A DNA stretch of 61,235 bases from an uncultured bacterium (GCA_934636825.1 CAKUBG010000018.1:1-61235); one strand, 5' to 3'. Shown: positions 25,730 to 35,450, numbered from the stretch's first letter. Made by a program: numbers and translations. The notes: a model not told the origin generated them from the letters alone.

Positions 25730-27331
25730 TTAGAGGGGAATATTACCGTGCTTTTTCGCCGGGTGGCTAATATCTTTGGTGCTTAAGGCCATTAAAGCGC
25801 TGCGCAATTTGGTACGCGATTCTTTAGGATGGATCACTTCAGTGATAAAGCCTTTGGAAGCGGCCTCGTAAGGATTGAGGAAGCGCTCTTCGTATTCGGC
25901 TACGCACTTAGCTTTTTCGGCCACGGGATCTTCTGCCGCTTTAATGCGCTTTTTGAAGGCGATATTTACGGCGCCTTCAGCACCCATTACCGCAATTTCA
26001 GCAATAGGCCAAGCGTAAACATAGTCGGCGCCCATATTTTTGGAGTTCATGGCAATATAGGCTCCACCGTAAGCTTTACGCATGATCAGCGTAATCTTGG
26101 GAACTGTAGCTTCGGAGTAGGCGTAGAGCATTTTGGCTCCGTGGCGGATAATACCGTTGTGCTCTTGCTGAGTGCCGGGCAAGAAGGCGGGCACGTCAAC
26201 TAAGGTTACTAAGGGAATATTGAAGCAATCGCAAAAACGAATAAAGCGGGCTGCTTTATCGGAAGCGTGATAGTCTAAAGAGCCGGCCATACAATTAGCT
26301 TGGTTGGCCACTACGCCCACCACGTCTCCACCCAGACGACTAAAACCTACTACGATATTGGCCGCAAATTCTTTTTGCACTTCCATAAAACTGCCAGCGT
26401 CGAAGATAATATCGATCACTTCTTTGACGTCGTAAGACTTTTTGCTATTGTCAGGGACTATGCTAGTTAAAGTGTGGCATCTGTCGGCAGTTTCAATGTC
26501 TTTATTGTGTTTAAATAAATTGGAAATACTGCTTAAGAAAGAGGCCTGTTTGGGAGTGCTGCTGGGCAAAGAAGCCACATAGGACTGAGGCAAATAGCTA
26601 AGCAACTGACGTACGCCCATTAAGCATTCATACTCTGAATCGTAAGTGAAGTGGGAAACACCGCTCTTGTGGGCATGTATATCGGCTCCACCCAATTGCT
26701 CCACGGAAACCTCTTCACCGATAACCGTTTTTACCACATTGGGGCCGGTAATAAACATTTTGGAAACGCCACGCACCATGAAGATAAAGTCACAAATAGC
26801 CGGAGCGTAGCAAGCACCGCCAGAGCAAGGGCCCAAGATTAAAGCAATCTGAGGAATGACGCCGGAAGCTAAAGTATGACGTTGGAACATACCGGCATAT
26901 CCGCTTAAGGAGCAAATGCCCTCTTCGATACGAGCGCCGCCACTATCATTGATACAAATGATGGGAGCTTTGGCTTCCATGGCCATGTCTTGAAGCCGAC
27001 AGATTTTCATGGAGTGGTATTCGCCTAAAGTTCCGCCGATAACGGTAAAGTCTTCACTATAAACAAAAACTAAGCGACCACCGATTTCACCATAACCGGT
27101 AATTACACCGTCGCCTAAGGCGCGTCTCTTGTCTAAGTCGAAATCGTCAATGCGTGATTCCACAAAATTGTCTGTCTCTACAAACGTACCAGGATCGAGC
27201 AATTTCTCTAAGCGCTCGCGAGCAGTCAGCTTACCGGACTGGTGTTGTTTGTCGATTCTCTCCTGGCCGCCGCCTAGCAGAGCTTTGGCTCTTTTGGCTT
27301 CCAGCCTCTCGATGGCTTCGTTCCAATTCAT
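25730..27331 (-). CDS. Acyl-CoA carboxylase / methylmalonyl-CoA decarboxylase carboxyltransferase subunit
   Basis: This 533-residue crotonase-fold protein has both halves of the PccB/MmdA family: the N-terminal NDSGGARIEEG and SGGACYAPA oxyanion region, and the C-terminal RKAYGGAYIAMNSK with PIAEIAVMGAEGAV. It moves a carboxyl group between biotin and an acyl-CoA (propionyl/methylmalonyl). No biotin carboxylase, biotin-carrier or membrane beta-subunit gene is near. It could serve a Na+-pumping decarboxylase or a carboxylase encoded elsewhere. A Ser-rich insert (SSTPKQASFLSSISNLFKH) lies between the halves. Confidence 0.93.
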   Translation of the reverse strand: MNWNEAIERLEAKRAKALLGGGQERIDKQHQSGKLTARERLEKLLDPGTFVETDNFVESRIDDFDLDKRRALGDGVITGYGEIGGRLVFVYSEDFTVIGGTLGEYHSMKICRLQDMAMEAKAPIICINDSGGARIEEGICSLSGYAGMFQRHTLASGVIPQIALILGPCSGGACYAPAICDFIFMVRGVSKMFITGPNVVKTVIGEEVSVEQLGGADIHAHKSGVSHFTYDSEYECLMGVRQLLSYLPQSYVASLPSSTPKQASFLSSISNLFKHNKDIETADRCHTLTSIVPDNSKKSYDVKEVIDIIFDAGSFMEVQKEFAANIVVGFSRLGGDVVGVVANQANCMAGSLDYHASDKAARFIRFCDCFNIPLVTLVDVPAFLPGTQQEHNGIIRHGAKMLYAYSEATVPKITLIMRKAYGGAYIAMNSKNMGADYVYAWPIAEIAVMGAEGAVNIAFKKRIKAAEDPVAEKAKCVAEYEERFLNPYEAASKGFITEVIHPKESRTKLRSALMALSTKDISHPAKKHGNIPL

Positions 27332-27458
27332 TAAAGTAGTTGCACCTCTTAAAATATCGATAAATATTTATCAGAAATCGGCCAAGCACTTTCCTCTGCT
27401 TGGGGGAAATCCTCTTTTAGGCAGATTTTTTGGCCGTGGAGTTGTCTGGCAATCTCAT

Positions 27459-30221
27459 TCAGAAAAACCTAGAAACGGTTACATTTTGGCCAATTGGGGC
27501 ACTGGCAGAAATGTCCAAACGGAATCCTGTTTCAGGGAGCGGCTCCTGTACAGTCCAGTTTACCTTTATTTCTCCTTGCGGAGGAATGGTTTGATCATAT
27601 ACAGTTTCGCCTTCGGGAGTAGCGGCGCCACTGCGATAGTTATGTAATTTATCCGACCAAATCCACCATTTTATCGACAACGGCCCTCCACAATAGAAGG
27701 GACGGTTGCCTATATTTTTCAAAATAATAAAGCCGCTTTCAGGTGAGGAAGTTACTATTTCCTTGACGCGCAAATGTTCGTCGATATTTTCCGAGACTAA
27801 ATAGTCGGCTTGCGGTTGGCCTTGCAAGGCTTGCCAAAATTGGCCATCTTGACTGTAAGACCAGGTAAGTTTGTAATGGCCTTCATTGAGAGGAGGACAG
27901 AGCATTACCGTACTATTTTGTCCTTCTATCCAAAATGTTAAGGGTAAATTATTTAAACGGTTGTTCTGTTCAGAGGGCTCGTTTTGAGGCTCAAACGATG
28001 CTTGCAACCAGCCTTTTAAGGGACGAGAACATTGCAAATGGACGGGATAGGTTTTGCCATACATCCAGGCGGAGGCCTTAGGCAAGCCGATCGTTTTTAT
28101 ACAAGCGGTTTGTTTATCTGGTTTTATGGGGGTGTTTTTTTCGGTCGGTATTAAAGAATTTTCCAGCTTATAAAGCCAATATTTGCGTTGCTCTCCAAAA
28201 GTGCGCACAAAACTTACCTTGGGCTTAATCGCATTATTTGCGGAAATACTGCTGGAAAAATTGCGTAATTCTTTTTCTGGCAGTGGCTTTTCACTCACCA
28301 GCCAGTTAGCTCCCAAGCCGGATATCAAAGGAAGGGAACGTTGTTTTTGAAAAACTACGGTGCTGGCGTTAGGTAAATAAGGAGCTGTGCCCATAGGTTG
28401 CCAGTGTGGCGGTAAGGCATGTTCGCAAGATAAGGTACCAGACAAACCATTGATAACAGCGCATTTCAAAAATTGTTCTGGTGTGTGGGCATGTTCGCGC
28501 CAAACTATGTTTTGAGTGCTGGGCTGTTCCCAAAGCCAAAGGGCCAAGTCTAAGTCGCGCCGATTCAGTTGCAATTCCTGGCAACTCAAAAGCCACTTAT
28601 ACGTATTCGGATACCAGGGCCACAAAACTTTAGCGGCTGCTTGGGGCGACTTTTGGGCTTCAATCACCACATTATTAAGCAATCTCTGAGCGCCCACAAA
28701 GTTGGCAACAACAAAAATGAATAAAGCGGAATAGGCAACTCGGCGCCAGCCTACGTTTGGCAATAGAGTGGCCTTGTCGATAAGGTCGGCGATTGCTAAG
28801 GCTATAAGTCCTGCAAAACCAACTCCGGCAGCAAATTCCCAACGGAAATATTCCGCTTCCTGAATAGGGCCAAAATCGATTAAAGCAGGTGTAAAGTAGG
28901 CGATTAAGCCCAAAAGTCCAAACATATAGCCGCAAATGCTGCGTCGCTTGATAGCCCAGGCCAAAGTTAAGGGAGCCAACCAAGTAGGCAACCAATGTAA
29001 AATCAGCACTTTGGAGCCGAATATCGAGCTATAACCTCCGTCATCCAATATCGGTTTATAATGGCGGAACAAAGCTGTATTTAAAGCGCCGGAAAAGCGT
29101 CTGTAGGGGTCGGCTCCCAGACGAATGGCCAATAAATGGCGTTTGGGAAACGATACAGTCGTATAGTTGGTAGTCGGCGCTCCCAAAGTTTCGTTACGGT
29201 AAGGAATGGCTATCAGTTTACGGGCGCTTTGTCTGGCCAAGTTGCCCAACACGCCGCCGCCGCAAACGCTGATTAAAAGACTACCTAAAATGCTCAGGGT
29301 AGTTATGCTAAGTAAAGTTTTGGCAATAGAAGTGCGGCGGCGGCACACTATAAGCGATCCGGCGGCAAAGCAAGCTAGCACTAAAGCCAGATAGCTTTCA
29401 CAGATAAAACCGTAGAGACCGGCTAGTATAGTAGTTAAAACTATTTTGTACCAAGGTAAGGGCCAATGTTCTCGGGCTTTATAGATTATGTCCACAAAAA
29501 GCCCCAGAAGTAAGCCCAAAATAGTGAAAACTAGCAAATCTCCATTGTCGAAAGCATCCATCAGTCCGGCTTTGCCGCCTACGTTGACGCAAAAGAAGAG
29601 GAAAAATGCGCCCCAGGCGCCGGCTCTAGCGCTGTGCGAAATTTTTCTAATTACCAAGGCCCAGAGCATAATACTGCTGATTAAAAGAAAAATTTCGCAA
29701 ATCCAAGTGGCGCGAATGGTGTCTTGGCCTACTGCGCCGGCCAAAGCGCCGATTAAAAGTTGCTTAGAAAAGTGGCCATTTAAACTTATCCAGGGGAAAA
29801 AGGGATGTATAACCGGCAAACCGCTCTTGATCAGCGAACGGGAAATTGGATAGAGCGACCAAAAATCGGGGGCAAAATTCAAAAGCTGGACGGCGTGTAC
29901 ATAGAAAATGGCTGCACTAATAGTAATAAAGAGCAGCAACTTTTGCCCTCGGGTGAAAGACGGAGGTATCGCGCCTTGAGTTTGTGGAGTTTTGAGCACT
30001 AGGCCTATTATGGCAAATAAAATAACACAGCTTAGCAAACACCCCCACAGGGGGAGCCAAGGCGCCAATAAAGTGGTTATGCCTATAAGAGACAGTAAAC
30101 CTATAGGTAAAGCCATAGCTTTAGCCAGGCTGTTATCGTATATTTCCAAGCCGGCTGCCGCTATTTTGTATCCGCCCCAGGCTAAAATTAGGAGGACGAT
30201 AATAAGCAAAATATCCAGCAT
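27459..30221 (-). CDS. Large membrane protein, GT-C-like
   Basis: About 920 residues. Residues 1-530 contain at least ten membrane spans. The rest is a soluble, beta-rich, probably extracytoplasmic domain ending PIGQNVTVSRFF. The layout (polytopic N-half with charged first loop, then a periplasmic domain) resembles GT-C glycosyltransferases that use lipid-linked sugars, but I cannot point to a catalytic Asp with confidence. I take the ATG at 30221, where hydrophobic sequence begins; a TTG at 30317 is also open. It follows gmhA, which supports an envelope-glycan role. Confidence 0.55.
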   Translation of the reverse strand: MLDILLIIVLLILAWGGYKIAAAGLEIYDNSLAKAMALPIGLLSLIGITTLLAPWLPLWGCLLSCVILFAIIGLVLKTPQTQGAIPPSFTRGQKLLLFITISAAIFYVHAVQLLNFAPDFWSLYPISRSLIKSGLPVIHPFFPWISLNGHFSKQLLIGALAGAVGQDTIRATWICEIFLLISSIMLWALVIRKISHSARAGAWGAFFLFFCVNVGGKAGLMDAFDNGDLLVFTILGLLLGLFVDIIYKAREHWPLPWYKIVLTTILAGLYGFICESYLALVLACFAAGSLIVCRRRTSIAKTLLSITTLSILGSLLISVCGGGVLGNLARQSARKLIAIPYRNETLGAPTTNYTTVSFPKRHLLAIRLGADPYRRFSGALNTALFRHYKPILDDGGYSSIFGSKVLILHWLPTWLAPLTLAWAIKRRSICGYMFGLLGLIAYFTPALIDFGPIQEAEYFRWEFAAGVGFAGLIALAIADLIDKATLLPNVGWRRVAYSALFIFVVANFVGAQRLLNNVVIEAQKSPQAAAKVLWPWYPNTYKWLLSCQELQLNRRDLDLALWLWEQPSTQNIVWREHAHTPEQFLKCAVINGLSGTLSCEHALPPHWQPMGTAPYLPNASTVVFQKQRSLPLISGLGANWLVSEKPLPEKELRNFSSSISANNAIKPKVSFVRTFGEQRKYWLYKLENSLIPTEKNTPIKPDKQTACIKTIGLPKASAWMYGKTYPVHLQCSRPLKGWLQASFEPQNEPSEQNNRLNNLPLTFWIEGQNSTVMLCPPLNEGHYKLTWSYSQDGQFWQALQGQPQADYLVSENIDEHLRVKEIVTSSPESGFIILKNIGNRPFYCGGPLSIKWWIWSDKLHNYRSGAATPEGETVYDQTIPPQGEIKVNWTVQEPLPETGFRLDISASAPIGQNVTVSRFF

Positions 30222-30317
30222 TTTATCTCTGACTGTCTCTTTCGGTGCTTTTATGTATAGTCGTATTGGCGGGAAGAAAAGTAATTGGGATCGAAAAATT
30301 CCCGCCGCACTTGGCAA

Positions 30318-30896
30318 TTAGCTTTGGTAAAGGTCAGCCTCGATAATTTCACAGAGAATATGGCCTATGGCAATGTGACTTTCTTGAATACGGCAAGTGC
30401 GTTTAGAAGGCACAACTATAGCCACATCGCTGATATCTTTTAAGATGCCGCCGTCTTTGCCCGTAAGTCCTATAACTAAGCCGCCTTTTTGGTGAGCACA
30501 TTCGGCAGCCAAATTGATGCATTGGGAATTGCCTGAAGTGGAAATGGCAATCAGCACATCACCTGGACGCATTAAAGCATTGACTTGACGAGAGAAAACC
30601 GTGTCATAACCGAAATCGTTGGCCAAGGCGGTCAAACATGAAGTATCAGTCGTTAAAGCTATGGCCGGCAACTGATTGTCATGCTCGAAGCGCCCTACCA
30701 ATTCGGTAGCAATATGTTGAGCGTCGGCTGCACTGCCTCCGTTGCCTGCTAAAAATACGCAATGACCTTCGCGCAAACATTTTACCAACATTTGGCCGGC
30801 TTGATTTATGGCTTCGGTATCTTGGAGCAGCCTCAGTTTGGTGTCGATAGATTCCTGCAAAGAAGTTTGAATAAGTTTATTCCAATTTGCACTCAT
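30318..30896 (-). CDS. gmhA: Sedoheptulose-7-phosphate isomerase
   Basis: GmhA converts sedoheptulose 7-phosphate to D-glycero-D-manno-heptose 7-phosphate, the first step to ADP- or GDP-heptose for LPS core or S-layer glycans. The 192-residue SIS-fold protein has FLAGNGGSAADAQHIATELVGRFE, STSGNSQCI and the end RIQESHIAIGHILCEIIE with the catalytic Glu and His. Normal length. It precedes the GT-C-like membrane protein on the same strand. No other heptose genes (hldE, gmhB) are in the window. Confidence 0.93.
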   Translation of the reverse strand: MSANWNKLIQTSLQESIDTKLRLLQDTEAINQAGQMLVKCLREGHCVFLAGNGGSAADAQHIATELVGRFEHDNQLPAIALTTDTSCLTALANDFGYDTVFSRQVNALMRPGDVLIAISTSGNSQCINLAAECAHQKGGLVIGLTGKDGGILKDISDVAIVVPSKRTCRIQESHIAIGHILCEIIEADLYQS

Positions 30897-30929
30897 TGAA
30901 TTTTTTTGTTTCCTCTTGCAATATAAAAA

Positions 30930-32090
30930 TTAAAGGTTGTCCCAGGCAATTTTGCTCAGATGGCCGATAGCTTGGGCAGCCGTATCATTTTGGCCACAAC
31001 CGACGTTTTTAACAAAAACTGTAATTGCCAATGGATTGCCGCGCTTGCTGATAATGATACCACTATCATTGACAACTCCGCTAATAGTGCCTGTTTTGTG
31101 ATAAGTTTTTGTACCTTTGGGTAAATAGCGAGGTATGCGTGAATTGTATTCCTGAGCGGCCAAAATAGAAAGGGCGTAGTCTGTCCAATCGGGAGCCAAA
31201 ATCTCTTGGCGCCATAATTTACTCAACAACATAGAAAAATCGTCAGGTGAGCTTTGATTGTCTACCGTTTCGGCTACGTGTCTCTGTTGGGTAAAGGTAT
31301 ATCTAGCTCCAGAGCGATCTTCTAAAGCTTGAAATTGACTTTTGCTTAAATTTTTGTTGTCTTCTTCTACCTCTTTAGCTAAAGCCAAGCGCTGTCTGGG
31401 AGTAAGTTGCTTCCAGGTATTGGCAATTTCATCGGGATTATCACTTTTGAGCAAGCTACCTTTGCCTAAGCAAATTAGCCAAGCTTGGCGATTGCTCATA
31501 AAAATATAATTATCATTAAGGTTTAAATCGCGCATTAGGCGGTGGATATTGCCCGCGCCTATCAAGTGAACGATCATATCGGTAGCTGTATTGTCCGAAA
31601 TGGTGATCATTAGAGTGAGCGCTTTGTCTAAAGTGATCTTGCTATTGACCGGGGCGTCTATCAGCTCGCCGCTGCCTATGCAAAAGTCTTCTTTTTTAAT
31701 AGTAAGCTGTTTATCTACATTAAAAGGCAATACATTGTCTTGCAATTGCAAACAAGTTTCGATTAAAACCGGCACTTTGAAAACGCTGGCCAGCGGATAT
31801 TGTTTGGAGCCTTGATTAGAAAGTTTGGCCGAAGTGGGAATATGGATAATAGAGTAGCCTATATCTAAGCCTGGATAGGCTTTTACTTGAGATTGTAGCA
31901 ATTCTTGTACTTTTTTGACTCGTTCGGGAGTAACTGGACTAAAGGAAGAAGCCAAATCGCTACTTGATTTAGAAGCAGCTTCCGATTGTTTGTCGACGGA
32001 AGCAGAAGAATCAGCAAAGACTGGACAACTAAAGAAAGCCAGACAAGAAGCTAAAATACCACAGAAAAGCAATGATTTATATTTATTCAT
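30930..32090 (-). CDS. Exported serine hydrolase of the class A beta-lactamase fold
   Basis: 386 residues with a signal peptide ending about CPVFA (26). The penicillin-recognising motifs are present: S102-V-F-K105, S165-D-N and K332-T-G. The omega-loop E-x-x-L-N that makes class A enzymes true beta-lactamases is not visible at the expected spacing after SDN. About 165 residues separate SDN from KTG, more than usual. It may be a peptidase or esterase of this fold rather than a resistance enzyme. It lies 33 bases upstream of gmhA. Confidence 0.8.
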   Translation of the reverse strand: MNKYKSLLFCGILASCLAFFSCPVFADSSASVDKQSEAASKSSSDLASSFSPVTPERVKKVQELLQSQVKAYPGLDIGYSIIHIPTSAKLSNQGSKQYPLASVFKVPVLIETCLQLQDNVLPFNVDKQLTIKKEDFCIGSGELIDAPVNSKITLDKALTLMITISDNTATDMIVHLIGAGNIHRLMRDLNLNDNYIFMSNRQAWLICLGKGSLLKSDNPDEIANTWKQLTPRQRLALAKEVEEDNKNLSKSQFQALEDRSGARYTFTQQRHVAETVDNQSSPDDFSMLLSKLWRQEILAPDWTDYALSILAAQEYNSRIPRYLPKGTKTYHKTGTISGVVNDSGIIISKRGNPLAITVFVKNVGCGQNDTAAQAIGHLSKIAWDNL

Positions 32091-32572
32091 AACACTTTAA
32101 TTTTTCTTACTCAGATTAAGCGTGAGACTTTTCTACCAATTTGAAAAAAAATCCCTGCTTGGATATTTTGGGTAGAGGAATTGTTTCGCTTGATCTCTTG
32201 TAAAATCGTTGCGTTTGTTGTATCCTATCAGACGGCATAGTGCCCTTTTTAGTCTTTGTTAAGGTTCCGGCACTCCTTAGCCAGCGATAGTGTTCCCTCT
32301 TCTGAAAGGGAGCGCCGGTGGTGCGCCTTGGTAAAAAGAAAATATCTTTTCATTTACCTGCAGTTTAGTAAGTGCAAGCTGGACTGATTCCGACTTGGGG
32401 TTTCTGTCTTTTCGCAGAGCGGCTCGCTTCCCAGTCTTGAGCTTCTCAAGAAGACAAAACGTCAAATTTGACAGCTTGTTTGGTTCTGTGATAGACTCTC
32501 CTCTCACTTAACCTGGATCTGCGGGTTGCCTAGTGCCTTTCGCGCTGGGTTAAAATTTAGGAGGTTACTTCA
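32091..32572 (+). promoter_or_regulatory. Intergenic region with promoter and leader of rplU
   Basis: No gene is seen in these 482 bases. The best promoter for rplU is TTGACA (32468-32473) and TAGACT (32492-32497), 18 bases apart. A weaker pair, TTGTAA and TATCCT, lies near 32200-32227. rplU has a clear ribosome-binding site (AGGAGG, 32559-32564). An L21-binding leader structure is common in other bacteria, but I cannot recognise its consensus here. Confidence 0.5.
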
Positions 32573-32887
32573 GTGTACGCCGTGGTAGAAACAGGTGGCA
32601 AACAGTACCGTGTTGCTCCTGGACAGAAAGTTCGTGTAGATCGCTTAGAGGGCGAGCTTGGTTCCGAAGTTACTTTGGATCGCGTCCTTGTCGTAGTTGA
32701 CGACAATCATAATTTAACTGCCGGTAATCCTACTGTTGCCGGTGCCGTAGTGTCCGCTCGTATCGTTGAGCAGCACAGAGAGCGCAAAGTGTTAGTCTTC
32801 AAGTATGCGAAGCGCAAGCGCCGTCGTGTGAAGACCGGATCCCGCCATTATTACACCACTTTGCATATTGGTGAGATTAGGAACTAA
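32573..32887 (+). CDS. rplU: 50S ribosomal protein L21
   Basis: 104 residues starting at a GTG (YAVVETGGKQYRV follows) with AGGAGG 8 bases upstream. The C-terminus FKYAKRKRRRVKTGSRHYYTTLHI is the L21 signature. It is a large-subunit protein bound to 23S rRNA. It is followed by prp, as in rplU-prp-rpmA operons, but rpmA is missing here. Confidence 0.97.
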   Translation: MYAVVETGGKQYRVAPGQKVRVDRLEGELGSEVTLDRVLVVVDDNHNLTAGNPTVAGAVVSARIVEQHRERKVLVFKYAKRKRRRVKTGSRHYYTTLHIGEIRN

Positions 32888-32893
32888 CCTCTA

Positions 32894-33319
32894 TTGATCC
32901 GGGTTAGTCTGCAGACCGATGCCCGCGGTCGTATAAAAGTTTTCGCTTGTCTTGGACATGCAGGACTTACCGTAGAAGACGGAGGCGAAGATCTTTTGTG
33001 CGCGGGTGTTTCTGCTCTATGTGGTGCCCTAGCCATTGGCCTTGAGCGAGTGGTTAGGGCTTCTGTTTTTTTGCGGGAAAGTCGCGGTCTTTTCTACATA
33101 AAACTTGAGTCCATGGGCTCAGAAGCTGAAGATAAGGCTCAAGTGCTTTTGTGTACTGCTGTGGAAGCTTTGCGGGAGCTGGCCCACTACAACGAAGGCT
33201 TTTTGTCTGTGCAAACGTTTGCTCAAGAAGAAACTTTCCCTACGGCTGAAGAATTTATGGCTGAAGCCGAAGCAGAAAATGAACTTAGCGATCAATATCT
33301 CTCAGAAGCCGAAGATTGA
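32894..33319 (+). CDS. prp: Ribosomal-processing cysteine protease Prp
   Basis: Prp removes an N-terminal extension of ribosomal protein L27 in many Firmicutes and relatives. The 141-residue protein has the catalytic pair in CLGHAG (H22) and EDLLCAGVSALCGAL (C36). The start appears to be TTG at 32894, seven bases after rplU. The C-terminus has an acidic extension (AEEFMAEAEAENELSDQY). The expected next gene, rpmA (L27), is absent from this position. Confidence 0.88.
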   Translation: MIRVSLQTDARGRIKVFACLGHAGLTVEDGGEDLLCAGVSALCGALAIGLERVVRASVFLRESRGLFYIKLESMGSEAEDKAQVLLCTAVEALRELAHYNEGFLSVQTFAQEETFPTAEEFMAEAEAENELSDQYLSEAED

Positions 33320-33486
33320 AAAAGCATTGGTTTAGACTCTACTTCCGGTTGGGAATTGAGCCTTTTACGTGCCGAAGCTAAAGCGTAATACTTGTTCTTA
33401 AAGGAATTGCTTTATCTGTCAGTGAAGTGGCCAGAAAGTTTAGTTTGCTTAGTTTTCAAACCTCGACGGACAGAAGGAGGAGAAAC

Positions 33487-33732
33487 ATGACTGAATTCAT
33501 AGAAAGAATGAGCTTAGATGACCTCGATTTTGGAGATGAGCGTCATCCCGGTGAGGATACTCCTTTTACTCCCGCCAAGCTTATAGGTGTGGCTTGTTTG
33601 GGCGCTGCTGTAGCTTTATCAGGGTATTATATCTACTCTTCTTTGGGCAGCGAGGACAAGGCTCGTTTGCGTGATGGAGTGATTGGTTTCTTTTCCGAAC
33701 AAGTAAAGCCGCTTATACCTCCGCACAATTAG
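33487..33732 (+). CDS. Small single-span membrane protein
   Basis: 81 residues from the ATG at 33487, which has a strong AGGAGGAG 5 bases upstream. An acidic N-terminus (about 1-28) precedes one membrane segment (LIGVACLGAAVALSGYYIY) and a short amphipathic tail. It occupies the slot where rpmA usually follows prp. No family is recognised. Confidence 0.65.
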   Translation: MTEFIERMSLDDLDFGDERHPGEDTPFTPAKLIGVACLGAAVALSGYYIYSSLGSEDKARLRDGVIGFFSEQVKPLIPPHN

Positions 33733-33920
33733 AGTGTTGTCTGTGGAAAAAAAGTTTAATGGCAAACGTATTTGTCGCAACTTAAAAAGGGGAGAGGGTA
33801 AGCTTCTTTTCCACGTAATAATTTCAGTTTAGGTAAGTCTGCTTCAAGAATTTGGCTTCGGTTTTTGCTGCGGTCAGGTTCTTGTTCTTTTTCGGCGGTT
33901 TTTGTGCCGAAAATGGAAGG

Positions 33921-34562
33921 ATGACTTTTTTGGGAAGGGCGTGCGCTTTTTTGACCAGGATCAACTTATTTATTATAGCCATATTAGTAATAGCGGCTGA
34001 TTTTTATACTAAGTATCTAGTCTATACTCGTATGGCTCTTCATGAGACCATCGAACTGCCGGTAAAATTCATCCAATTGACTTATGTGCAGAATTTCGGC
34101 GGCGCTTTTGGAATTTTCCAACATCAGAAGCTTTTTTTTATAATTGCTGCGGCTATAGCTGTCACTTGCGTTCTCTACTTCTTTGAAGATATAAAAGAAC
34201 TTGGCAAACTTAGTTTTGTGTCCGCTTCGCTTATTTTTGGCGGTGCTATCGGCAATCTTATTGATCGTATCCGTTTTGGATATGTAGTTGACTTCTTAGA
34301 TTTGCGCTGGTGGCCAGTATTTAATGTGGCCGATATTGCTTTAACTGTTGGAGTATCTTTACTTTTTATAGAAGTAATTATGGTGGGACAAAGCTCGTCC
34401 GAAGCGACTGAAGGCAAAGTGCCTGCTGAGTCCGATCAGGTAGAAAATAAAGCAGCGATCGAGATAGAGGAGAGCGAGTCTTCTACTACAGCTTCTGAGG
34501 CTGCGCTTCTGACAGAAGTTACAGAGACAATAGAAGCCAAATTGCCACCGTCTCAAGTCTAG
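33921..34562 (+). CDS. lspA: Lipoprotein signal peptidase
   Basis: LspA is the membrane aspartyl protease that cleaves signal peptides of prolipoproteins after Lgt has lipidated them. Four membrane spans and the motifs NFGGAFGIF, GNLIDRIRFGYVVDFLD and FNVADIALTVG (the two catalytic Asp) are intact. About 55 acidic Ser/Glu/Thr-rich residues are added after the last span. The start is uncertain: I use the ATG at 33921, but its ribosome-binding site is very close. The frame is open to 33852. It lies just before lgt, so lipoprotein maturation is a unit. Confidence 0.9.
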   Translation: MTFLGRACAFLTRINLFIIAILVIAADFYTKYLVYTRMALHETIELPVKFIQLTYVQNFGGAFGIFQHQKLFFIIAAAIAVTCVLYFFEDIKELGKLSFVSASLIFGGAIGNLIDRIRFGYVVDFLDLRWWPVFNVADIALTVGVSLLFIEVIMVGQSSSEATEGKVPAESDQVENKAAIEIEESESSTTASEAALLTEVTETIEAKLPPSQV

Positions 34563-34603
34563 TTTTTTATAAATTTTTAGCTATCGGCCTTGGAGGTTTC
34601 TAG

Positions 34604-35428
34604 GTGCATCCCATTCTTTTCCAGATAGGCAATTTCCCTATTTATACTTACGGTATGATTTTGGCCGTAGCCATTTCCAGTGGCCTCTATTTCGCCGGTT
34701 ATTTGGCCGCTAAGCGTGGCTGGGATTTTTTGGATATAGCCGATATTGGCTTATGGGCGGTAATTATCGGGCTTATAGGCGCCAGATTAGGATATGTTAT
34801 TCAGCGCCCCGAAACTTTTGCCGATAACTGGTGGAGCGTTTTAAATTTCCGCACTGGCGGCATCACTATCATAGGAGCCATTATCTTTGGTAATTTGGCT
34901 TTGGCATTGCTCTGTCGTCGCTATAAGCTTTCGCCTTGGTTTTGTGTAGATATATATACTGCGCCGCTACTTTGGGGAATGGCTTTGGGACGTCTGGGGT
35001 GTGTGGCTCAAGGATGCTGTGCCGGCAAGGTTTGCTCTGAGGATTTGCTTTGGGCTATTCATTATCCAGCTAACAGTATGTTAGGAGCTTTACCTCGTCA
35101 TCCTTCGCAAATTTACGAGCTTGTGCTTGATTTGCTTCTCATGGCTTTTTGTTTGTGGTTTTTCAATAAAAAAGCCAAATTTCAGGGCCAAACTTTTTGG
35201 GTCGGCGTGAGTGGTTATGCCTTAATACGCTTTTGCATCGAGTTTTTCCGTGATAGCAAAAGTTTGGGATGTTTCTCTTTAGCTCAATGGTTTTGCTTAG
35301 CCATGTTTGTTATAGCCTTTTTGGGCGCCTGTGGAATGTTTGGAAAAGCTGCTTTAGCTGTACCTTCGGCTAAAAATACAGAAAAAGAAGACGCTGTTTC
35401 TGCGATAGCTAAAGAAAGCGAAAAATAA
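34604..35428 (+). CDS. lgt: Prolipoprotein diacylglyceryl transferase
   Basis: Lgt transfers diacylglycerol from phosphatidylglycerol to the lipobox Cys. The 274-residue, seven-span protein starts HPILFQIGNFPIYTYG and has HPSQIYELVLDLL and the YALIRFCIEFFRD end. The Lgt signature loop is GRLGCVAQGCCAGK instead of the common GRIGNFINGE type; this Cys-containing variant occurs in several phyla. GTG start with GGAGGT 6 bases away. Confidence 0.93.
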   Translation: MHPILFQIGNFPIYTYGMILAVAISSGLYFAGYLAAKRGWDFLDIADIGLWAVIIGLIGARLGYVIQRPETFADNWWSVLNFRTGGITIIGAIIFGNLALALLCRRYKLSPWFCVDIYTAPLLWGMALGRLGCVAQGCCAGKVCSEDLLWAIHYPANSMLGALPRHPSQIYELVLDLLLMAFCLWFFNKKAKFQGQTFWVGVSGYALIRFCIEFFRDSKSLGCFSLAQWFCLAMFVIAFLGACGMFGKAALAVPSAKNTEKEDAVSAIAKESEK

Positions 35429-35450
35429 GACTCCGACAAAAAGTAGATAA

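Noticed and set aside
33320..33486. rpmA (L27) remnant between prp and the small membrane protein
   Set aside because: None of the three frames shows the L27 start or its GRDS region; only short meaningless frames occur.
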